Assembly (NCBI GenBank): GCA_003550325.1
Contig: QKWP01000263.1
Location: 211,172-275,171 of the forward strand
DNA from: Gigaspora rosea
Lineage: Eukaryota; Glomeromycota; Glomeromycetes; Diversisporales; Gigasporaceae
Reading direction: 5' to 3'
DNA length: 64,000 bases
Shown here: one piece after another, positions 57,959 through 64,000 of the stretch
Layout of the letters: the number at the start of each line of letters is the position of its first letter
Numbering within the stretch: the first letter of the stretch is position 1
The notes under the pieces: generated by a model
Told to the model about the DNA's origin: nothing
The model's input: the letters and a program-made list of their open reading frames with translations, nothing else
Databases searched by the model: none
Translations under genes and position numbers: made by a program

Positions 57959-60900
57959 AAGAAACAAATAGGCCTCACATGTAATGGAACCTGGCATGAA
58001 ATTGTTGAAGCAGTTATCCAAACAGGCAGCAACCTGATCCAAACGTTCTTACAATATAAAGAACCATATCAAAAGGAAAATGATATGATGACCAAATGGA
58101 TTGCATTACATACAGGAAATGCTGATGTGCAAAATGATATTAGAATTATTGAAGGTAACAAATTAGCACAACTAGAAATAGTTATACACGCATCAATGGG
58201 ATTATCTATAAGTGATAAACTCATACAGTCAAATGGTAAAATAAATTGGAAAACAGAACGTATTTCAGAAGAAATACAAAGAGCATATAACATAGGATCC
58301 AAATATTATGTATTACATATTGGAACATCCAAAGATAGAAATAAGGATGAAGTTAAACAAAACCTCGAGGAAATACTTAAAAGAACAAAGAACACTGACA
58401 TAATAATACTATTAGAAAACTCAGCGTCTAGTAAATGTTATGGTGCAACTATCCAAGAATTGGATGAAATACGGAGTAGTATACGGAACGAATTCCGATA
58501 CAAGAAAGATTATCAAAACAATAATAATCCGATGGATAGATTGAAAATATGTTTCGATACTCAACACTATTTTGTAGCAGGAGTTGGAAAAACTCTAGAA
58601 GAATATGAAGAAGTACTTCGCAAATATGGAAATGAAATCAAGTTGTTCCACTTAAATAATGTGACAAAACAACGCACATTAAGAGACGGCCGCACGATTA
58701 AACCAACAATATTCGGAAGTGGACAAGATGTGCACGCACATATAATGTATGGACAATTACCACAAAGGATATTTGAAACAATAGTAAAGTATGCTAGTAA
58801 AGCAGTAGTCGAAACACCAAGAAAAACAGAATTTGACTTAAAAGAACAAGTCAATGAAATAAAAATATTAAGATATTACGCTAGCGATATGATAACATCG
58901 GACAGAGAACTAGACAAAACATTACAACAAAGGTTAAAAGACCTAGATAAATGGGATCCAACGAAAGGAATGAAATATATGCTTACACCACAAGATATCA
59001 TTATAAATGAAGAAACACCAGTAACTGGACCAGTAGGATTTACAGAATCAGTAACCTACTTAACAGAAACAATGGAAAGACTTACATTAGAAAACCAAGA
59101 AAAATATCACGACAAGAAACGTGATAAAGAAGCTAAACAGATGCAAACTGAAAAACTTGGACAAATGCAATACCGAATTAATCAGCTATCTAATAAAATA
59201 GCAGATAAAGTAAATAAAACACCTCCGAGAACACCCAAAACACCTAGAACACCTACTTTAGGAGGCATGATGAACAGCATCAAAAGGAATACAGAAGAAA
59301 TAAAAGCAGAAATTGAAAATAATCAGTCAGAAGAATTTCTGCGAGATATCCAAGATCTGGCAAGAGATCTTACAGATATCGAAATGAGATTCGATAATGT
59401 AAATAACATGACAGCTGGAGAAGCTAAAAGATTTGTGGACACTATAAAAGAAATTAAAACAGTACCACAAGAAATATATAATGATCCAAGTATAACAGAT
59501 AAGCAACGAGTTTACAAGTTTATAAACTATTGGAATGACCAAAACGAAGAAAGTAAAACTTATTACAAAACTGAAATTGAAGAACAAGAAAGAAAATATC
59601 GAGGGAAAGCTAAAGAAACACTCGATACATCAACAGAAGAATTTAAAAAGAAAACGCGACCTGAAAAGATAATAATTACACAACAATTATTAGCAATATC
59701 TGAAGCAGATAAAGATGAAAAAATTAGAACCAAAGCTAATCAAAAATATATGACCTTCCTAATGGAATGGGCACGAGAAGAAAGCCCTGAATCAATAAAA
59801 AAAGAAATAATAACTGATCCAAAAACAGGAATATCTGAATTAGAAATAGAAACGCTAGATGAAGACATTGTGAAACATGTTACAACTAAGTTTCAACCGA
59901 TATTATCAAAAGAAAGTGATAATGAAAGTGAACATGAAGACAATTATTTTCAAGATCAGTATAATGAACAAAATACTAAATTAAATGAAAAGTTTTTAAA
60001 AGAGGCACAAGCAGAGCAGGCTAGTACTTCCCAAATAAAAACAAGAACTGGACGAAGTGATAGTAATATATCGGCATTAAACTTACCAAGTCCATACCAA
60101 TCACCAGTTACATACCAATATAGCCCAGATTATATAGATACTACGTATAATGATCATTGGGATGATTATCAAGAAATGAAAACTGGAGATATACCAATAC
60201 CTACGGTAAATCGATATGACTATGAATCTAGACCAAGTCTAATTCGAGAAATACCTGATATATCTAAACCAATAGATTACTCAAGTATGAGTAATGAAGG
60301 GTTACCTGAAATCCAACAAGATGAAGAGATGACTGATGCACAACCTGATGAACCTGTCACAACACAACAAGAAGTAACTCAATCCAAAGGATGGGGATCA
60401 TATGTACCAAATGCGATAAAATCACCAGTACAAACGCTATTTGGAAGAAAAAGAGCATCATCATCTGCATTACGAGAAAATGTAATTAAAAATCAAGCAA
60501 TAAATACACCTACAAGTAGTGAAGTACCTGAGGAATTTTATAGGAAAAGACAAGATTCCTATAATGCTAGAAACCCTCAATTACCCAAAGCACAATTACC
60601 TAAACAATATACGCAATATGGAGATTTACCACACCAAAAGAAATTACAACCATTGTCACCAGGAACAAAAGCACGTTTATTTGGAAATGATGGCGATGAT
60701 AAAAATACAACAAATAAAGGAAAAGAGGTAGATAACATTGAAATATTTAATATAAAAATACACTCAAAATATCAACCTAGAATAGCGCAAAAAGGAAGAA
60801 AATGCACTATTCATGAAGAACTTTCACATATTCCTAACGAAATAAGAAAACATATAATACCCAATATTGGTACAGGAAAACCAATATGCACGGACCAACA

Positions 60901-61759
60901 GTGTAGTCTAAAACCTTATATATGGACACCAGTTAAAGTAACTAAAAAAGGCAATTACCTTATACAAACACCTCTTCACATCGCTCAAAATGGAATAGTG
61001 GTACAAAACGGAATAATTAATGATTCAAAGATCTGGATGATCAATTATTCAGATAAAACAGTAGTAATACCGAAAGGATACCATATCGGCAATATAGAAA
61101 AAGTTAAAGAAATATTTGATGTCGATACATCCAAGAAAAATAAAGAATTTCGAGGAGAAATGAAAGTCAATGAAAAGGAAAAGACTGAAAAAGAAAGACT
61201 CGAAATACTCTTAAAAAATACTACAGAACAATATAGGAACCTACTATTACCTATATTCCAGAAATATATTAATATATTCCGGAGAAAACATGAAAAACCT
61301 ACAACATACAATCAAAAGATGTTTGAACCTATAACGCTCACGCTTAATTGTGATGAAAAAGACATACCATTCAGAGATAAAGCCAGAATGCCTAGACAAT
61401 ACTCTGAAGATAAAATTGAACAAGCCAATAAACTCTTTGACGACCTTAGAAGACAAGAGTTTATAAGACCATCTAAAGCAGTATGGGTTTCACCATTAGT
61501 GATTATACAAAAAAAAGATGGATCATATCATATAGCAGTTGACTACACTAAATTAAATAAATACTTAGAAGATGATCCATATGAAATTCCTAATATAATT
61601 AGAAAATTACAACAATTAGCCCAGCATAAGATATTCTCTACATTAGATTTTACTGCGGCTTATCATCAATTTACACTAAGAGAAGAAGATAAGCCTAAAA
61701 CGACCATTTTTTTCCCGGCAAAGGAAAATTTGAATGGAATGTTCTACCTATGGGATTGA
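57959..61759 (+). CDS. Polyprotein: endonuclease IV, long linker, Ty3-type RT N-half
   Basis: The frame is open from just after the protease TGA; the ATG at 58085 is internal. Endonuclease IV (about 57962-58840): start IGLTCNGTWHEIVEAVIQTG; metal-ligand candidates, counted from the 58085 ATG: H35 (VIHASM), H78 (VLHIGT), E111 (LLENSAS), D158 and H161 (CFDTQHYFVAG), H189 (FHLNN), D201, E243 (VVETP). These match E. coli Nfo H69, H109, E145, D179, H182, H216, D229, E261; Nfo H231 has no clear match. Middle (to ~60.75 kb): helical, acidic, Pro/Ser/Thr-rich linker. Then CTIHEEL--PNEIRKHI and DKTVVIPKGYHIG, a pre-RT segment. RT: IRPSKAVWVSPLVIIQKKDG, VDYTKLN, FSTLDFTAAYHQF, ending after KTT in a seven-T run (61707-61713), where a one-base break ends the frame. 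Confidence 0.8.
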   Translation, partial: KKQIGLTCNGTWHEIVEAVIQTGSNLIQTFLQYKEPYQKENDMMTKWIALHTGNADVQNDIRIIEGNKLAQLEIVIHASMGLSISDKLIQSNGKINWKTERISEEIQRAYNIGSKYYVLHIGTSKDRNKDEVKQNLEEILKRTKNTDIIILLENSASSKCYGATIQELDEIRSSIRNEFRYKKDYQNNNNPMDRLKICFDTQHYFVAGVGKTLEEYEEVLRKYGNEIKLFHLNNVTKQRTLRDGRTIKPTIFGSGQDVHAHIMYGQLPQRIFETIVKYASKAVVETPRKTEFDLKEQVNEIKILRYYASDMITSDRELDKTLQQRLKDLDKWDPTKGMKYMLTPQDIIINEETPVTGPVGFTESVTYLTETMERLTLENQEKYHDKKRDKEAKQMQTEKLGQMQYRINQLSNKIADKVNKTPPRTPKTPRTPTLGGMMNSIKRNTEEIKAEIENNQSEEFLRDIQDLARDLTDIEMRFDNVNNMTAGEAKRFVDTIKEIKTVPQEIYNDPSITDKQRVYKFINYWNDQNEESKTYYKTEIEEQERKYRGKAKETLDTSTEEFKKKTRPEKIIITQQLLAISEADKDEKIRTKANQKYMTFLMEWAREESPESIKKEIITDPKTGISELEIETLDEDIVKHVTTKFQPILSKESDNESEHEDNYFQDQYNEQNTKLNEKFLKEAQAEQASTSQIKTRTGRSDSNISALNLPSPYQSPVTYQYSPDYIDTTYNDHWDDYQEMKTGDIPIPTVNRYDYESRPSLIREIPDISKPIDYSSMSNEGLPEIQQDEEMTDAQPDEPVTTQQEVTQSKGWGSYVPNAIKSPVQTLFGRKRASSSALRENVIKNQAINTPTSSEVPEEFYRKRQDSYNARNPQLPKAQLPKQYTQYGDLPHQKKLQPLSPGTKARLFGNDGDDKNTTNKGKEVDNIEIFNIKIHSKYQPRIAQKGRKCTIHEELSHIPNEIRKHIIPNIGTGKPICTDQQCSLKPYIWTPVKVTKKGNYLIQTPLHIAQNGIVVQNGIINDSKIWMINYSDKTVVIPKGYHIGNIEKVKEIFDVDTSKKNKEFRGEMKVNEKEKTEKERLEILLKNTTEQYRNLLLPIFQKYINIFRRKHEKPTTYNQKMFEPITLTLNCDEKDIPFRDKARMPRQYSEDKIEQANKLFDDLRRQEFIRPSKAVWVSPLVIIQKKDGSYHIAVDYTKLNKYLEDDPYEIPNIIRKLQQLAQHKIFSTLDFTAAYHQFTLREEDKPKTTIFFPAKENLNGMFYLWD

Positions 61760-62685
61760 AAACAGCACTTGCATATATGATGAGATATATGTATGAATTA
61801 TTTAGAGATTTTTCGTTCGTATATGTATATATGGATGATTTAACGATTGCTAGTGATAATATTGATGAACATATTCGCCATATCAAAATGGTATTTGATC
61901 GCATAGAAAAAGGGGGCATGAGTCTGAAACCAGACAAATGCGAATTTATGGTAACAAAAACATTGATCTTAAATCACCTAGTAGAATTCAGAAAAATCCA
62001 CTCTAATCAAGTAAAAATTAAAGAAGCTGAGAAATTAAAGCCACCTACTGACGTAAATAGAGTAGGGAGATTTACAGGATTTATGAACTACTTTAGACGA
62101 TATATTCAGAACTTTGCACGAATAGCTTAACCAATATATAACTTGTTAAGGAAGAATGTTCAATTTGAATGGACTAAAGAATGTCAAGACGTGTTTGACC
62201 TATTAATTAAAAAAGTAACAAACGCTATAGCATTAACCTACCCAAAGAAAGGTTATCAGTTAATTTTAGAAACGAATGCATCAAATGACGGAATTGGTGC
62301 AGTATTAAAACAAGTTAATCCTGATTTAGCTTATTACAAAACTAAAGAAGCACGAGCTAAAGGAGCTGAATATGAATCTACTAAATCCGAAGAAGAGATC
62401 ATTGAATTTGGATCAAAATCGCTTACGCCTACTCAAAGACTATGGGGCTCAACTAAGAAAGAACTGTATGCGATATACTATTATCTTACTAATTGGCAAC
62501 ACTATATTGGAAATAAACCCATAATAGTACGAACCTATAACACGGGAATATCTGATGCAACTAGAAAAATGATACGAAATGATACCATGCAAAAATAGAT
62601 AATCAAACTCCAAGACTTTCACTGGACTGTAGAAAGAATTCCAGGAAATGATAATCTTATAGCAGATTGGCTCAGTAGCAAATGA
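61750..62685 (+). pseudogene. RT C-half and RNase H, with two stops
   Basis: Continues the polyprotein one base out of frame. Motifs: LPMGLK just upstream in the same frame, then FVYVYMDDLTIAS (catalytic YMDD, 61828-61839), KCEFMV, FTGFMNYFRRYI. TAA at 62128-62130 interrupts the connection domain. RNase H then reads LILETNASNDGIGAVL, where the usual first catalytic Asp is Asn (AAT, 62275-62277), then SKSLTPTQRLWGSTKKELYA and, after a TAG at 62596-62598, IIKLQDFHWTVERIPGNDNL ending ADWLSSK. The order RT-connection-RNase H and the closing AD-LS are of Ty3/gypsy type. Stops and the changed Asp suggest this copy cannot complete reverse transcription unaided. Confidence 0.8.
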
Positions 62686-62834
62686 GTACCAATGAAAATA
62701 GAGAACAAATTGTAACACTAAAAATAGGAATAAAAGATAAAGGAAAAAAAGTACCTGGAAAGGTTAAGACCGGAAATTCGGCTATAAAACCGCCAGAAGT
62801 TCGCACAGCCCAAGTACCGATAATCACTAACTAA
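62682..62834 (+). CDS. 50-aa ORF between RNase H and DDE genes
   Basis: The ATG overlaps the RNase H stop as ATGA (62682-62685). The product is basic and polar (MSTNENREQIVTLKIGIKDK, ending VPIITN), with no domain. It ends 11 bases before the DDE ATG. It may be a small protein or a linker that permits reinitiation. Confidence 0.45.
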   Translation: MSTNENREQIVTLKIGIKDKGKKVPGKVKTGNSAIKPPEVRTAQVPIITN

Positions 62835-62845
62835 GCTCAAATAAA

Positions 62846-63778
62846 ATGAAAATACAAGTACCGCCACATTATCGATTAAAGAAAATCTTTGAAGAAAAGA
62901 AAGAATATTTAACCTATCTTAAAGAAAAACTGATCATACCATATGAATTAGTATGTATCGGATGCGGAAGAGATATGAAGATTAAGAATGAACTATTTGA
63001 ATGCCCAAATAGGAATTGCCGAAAGAAAGTAACAATCTACAAAGGAACCATGCTCATGAAAAGAAGATTACCATGTAAAAAGCTACTTGAACTAGGATAT
63101 TTATGGCTTATAAAGATGAGTCATGGATCGATAGTCAAGTTCACAGGACTTGCTAAAACAACTGTCACACGATGGACACGCGTATACAGGAAAATGATTA
63201 TACAAGAAATTAAAGAAATGGATACCAAAATAGGAGGTCCCGATATCATAGTTGAAATAGATGAATCCCTATTTTGGAAAACAAAGGAAAATAAAACCGT
63301 ATGGGTATTTGGAGGAAAAGAAAGAACTTCCCAAAAGAAGATATTTGCGACAATCGTAAACGATCGATCGCAGGAGACTTTACTTTACTATATCTGGAAG
63401 TATATCCATCCCGGTTCTATAATATATTCGGACATGTGGAAAGGATATACCAATATCTATGAAAGATTAGGAATACAACACCACGCTGTCAATCACGGAC
63501 ACGGGTTCAGCGCGTGGGAATATGATGAAATAACAAACGATATCAAAGTCTATCACACCAATAGCATTGAAGCCACATGGCATGTATTAAAAGACGCAAT
63601 CCCAGTAAGAAATAGAAAGAAGGAAGATCTACCATTTCACTTATCTGAATTCATATGGAGAAGGCAGATAAAGGAATCTGGAATGGATCTGTGGGAAGCG
63701 TTGATCGAATGCATACGTGATAGCAACACACTTCTTGATGGGGAAACAATAGAAGAAAATGTTACTGAAGATTTGTAA
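62846..63778 (+). CDS. Zinc-ribbon DDE transposase of IS1595/Merlin type (310 aa)
   Basis: A cut-and-join enzyme of the RNase H-like fold. N-terminus: zinc ribbon C37-x2-C40 and C53-x4-C58, then YKGTMLMKRRLP and a helix-turn-helix-like FTGLAKTTVTRWTRVYRKM. Catalytic residues: D139 (VEIDESLFWK), D196 (IYSDMWKGY), E242 (HTNSIEATWHVLKD), with the family marks VWVFGGKER and VNHGHGF. The frame is intact and full length for the family. It stands where Ty3-type elements carry a retroviral integrase, with the same strand and packing as its neighbours, so it probably serves as the integrase. Alternative: an unrelated Merlin DNA transposon inserted here; I see no terminal repeats and no space for them on the left. 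Confidence 0.85.
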   Translation: MKIQVPPHYRLKKIFEEKKEYLTYLKEKLIIPYELVCIGCGRDMKIKNELFECPNRNCRKKVTIYKGTMLMKRRLPCKKLLELGYLWLIKMSHGSIVKFTGLAKTTVTRWTRVYRKMIIQEIKEMDTKIGGPDIIVEIDESLFWKTKENKTVWVFGGKERTSQKKIFATIVNDRSQETLLYYIWKYIHPGSIIYSDMWKGYTNIYERLGIQHHAVNHGHGFSAWEYDEITNDIKVYHTNSIEATWHVLKDAIPVRNRKKEDLPFHLSEFIWRRQIKESGMDLWEALIECIRDSNTLLDGETIEENVTEDL

Positions 63779-63935
63779 GCGGAAATGCAGATCTAAGATA
63801 AGAAACTTCTATTTAAGACACTTGATTCTAACTTCAAGGGATATCCGGAACATATCGGATAAACTTAAAGAACCCTCAAACAAGAAAACAAAGAAGAAAG
63901 AAATAATCTACCAAATCTTACTTACAAAGAAATAA
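63759..63935 (+). CDS. 58-aa very basic ORF overlapping the DDE end
   Basis: ATG at 63759, overlapping the last 20 bases of the DDE gene in another frame. The product is Lys/Arg-rich (MLLKICKRKCRSKIRNFYLR, ending with KKTKKKEIIYQILLTKK). It resembles a nucleic-acid-binding tail or nuclear signal more than a domain. It could be a C-terminal extension of the DDE protein after a one-base shift. Confidence 0.4.
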   Translation: MLLKICKRKCRSKIRNFYLRHLILTSRDIRNISDKLKEPSNKKTKKKEIIYQILLTKK

Positions 63936-63944
63936 CGAAAGAAA

Positions 63945-64000
63945 ATGTCTAACAATAACGGAAATAACAACCAATCCAACACTAATGAATCCAATGGATA
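63945..64000 (+). CDS. Start of a further ORF, cut by the window end
   Basis: ATG at 63945, ten bases after the previous stop, begins an Asn/Ser-rich product (MSNNNGNNNQSNTNESNG) and runs out of the window. It shows that the gene block continues. Confidence 0.45.
   Translation, partial: MSNNNGNNNQSNTNESNG

Larger units (their letters stand above)
52503..64000 (+). mobile_element. Retroelement with endonuclease IV and a Merlin/IS1595-type DDE enzyme (right end outside window)
   Basis: One-strand, intronless, tightly packed block. In order: membrane proteins, basic proteins, Gag-like with two zinc knuckles, retropepsin-like, endonuclease IV, Ty3-type RT, RNase H, a 50-aa ORF, a zinc-ribbon DDE transposase, small ORFs. 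ATGA overlaps or gaps of a few bases join neighbours at 53861, 54031, 54701, 57955 and 62682. Spacing leaves no room for separate transposon ends between RNase H and the DDE gene. Exact boundaries are not known; the left end is somewhere between about 51.7 and 52.5 kb. Coding strands are A-rich, as in many retroelements. Confidence 0.75.

Noticed and set aside
58085..58087. ATG as start of the EndoIV-RT protein
   Set aside because: The EndoIV N-terminal strand and helix lie upstream in the same open frame, so this ATG is internal.
2540..62598. RIP-like hypermutation as the cause of G-to-A changes
   Set aside because: Changes in hAT (W to stop) and calpain (C to Y) fit TpG to TpA, but the LINE and RNase H Asp-to-Asn changes lie in other contexts and A-to-T stops also occur. 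Too few sites for a pattern.
52503..62685. Alternative genetic code (TGA as Trp) in the element
   Set aside because: TGG is used normally for Trp, and the in-frame breaks include TAA and TAG as well as TGA, so decay or translational tricks explain it better.

Overview
The window looks like nuclear DNA of an arbuscular mycorrhizal fungus (Glomeromycotina, Rhizophagus-like). I base this on the very AT-rich, repeat-filled sequence, short GT-AG introns, a TKL-type kinase with the Cys-rich N-terminus common in that group, a Sel1-repeat protein, and a mass of decayed transposons. No species is claimed. Few intact host genes are present.

Layout. 1-0.7 kb: tandem repeat. 0.9-4.8 kb: two copies of a ~1 kb retroposon with a tRNA-like head on the minus strand, a TTAA-flanked MITE, and a hAT transposase fragment. 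5-10.5 kb: AT-rich DNA with a repeat family whose copies end in different short palindromes, and a third retroposon copy split by another TTAA MITE. 11.0-12.6 kb: kinase gene (minus). 12.6-15.1 kb: ~122 bp minisatellite. 15.2-15.6 kb: Sel1 gene (minus). 17.1-17.7 kb: tRNA-derived SINE. 18.5-26.3 kb: dead LINE (RRM-like ORF1; endonuclease, RT and RNase H in ORF2) with a MITE in ORF1. 26.6-27.2 kb: solo LTR holding a 10-bp minisatellite. 27.9-31.0 kb: TA-flanked inverted-repeat element with coding remnants. 32-41 kb: many small inverted-repeat elements, several with exact target-site duplications, and a decayed secreted/membrane protein gene. 42.3-43.3 kb: 3-ketodihydrosphingosine reductase pseudogene. 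46.5-48.9 kb: calpain-like gene whose catalytic Cys is Tyr. 49.8-50.9 kb: hAT-type nonautonomous element.

The most remarkable part is 52.5-64.0 kb, a dense, intronless, single-strand gene block running off the window. In order it holds: several small membrane proteins; a basic protein; a Gag-like protein with two CCHC knuckles; a retropepsin-like domain; a long polyprotein that begins with an endonuclease IV (AP endonuclease) domain and ends in a Ty3-type reverse transcriptase; an RNase H; a 50-aa ORF; a zinc-ribbon DDE transposase of the IS1595/Merlin type where a retroviral integrase would be expected; and further small ORFs. Neighbouring ORFs often overlap as ATGA or sit within a few bases of each other, as in a polycistronic virus-like transcript. 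I read this as an undescribed or little-described retroelement that unites a DNA-repair nuclease and a bacterial-type DDE enzyme with reverse transcription. This copy has several one-base frame breaks in homopolymers, two in-frame stops and a changed RNase H active site, so it is either decayed or carries assembly errors.
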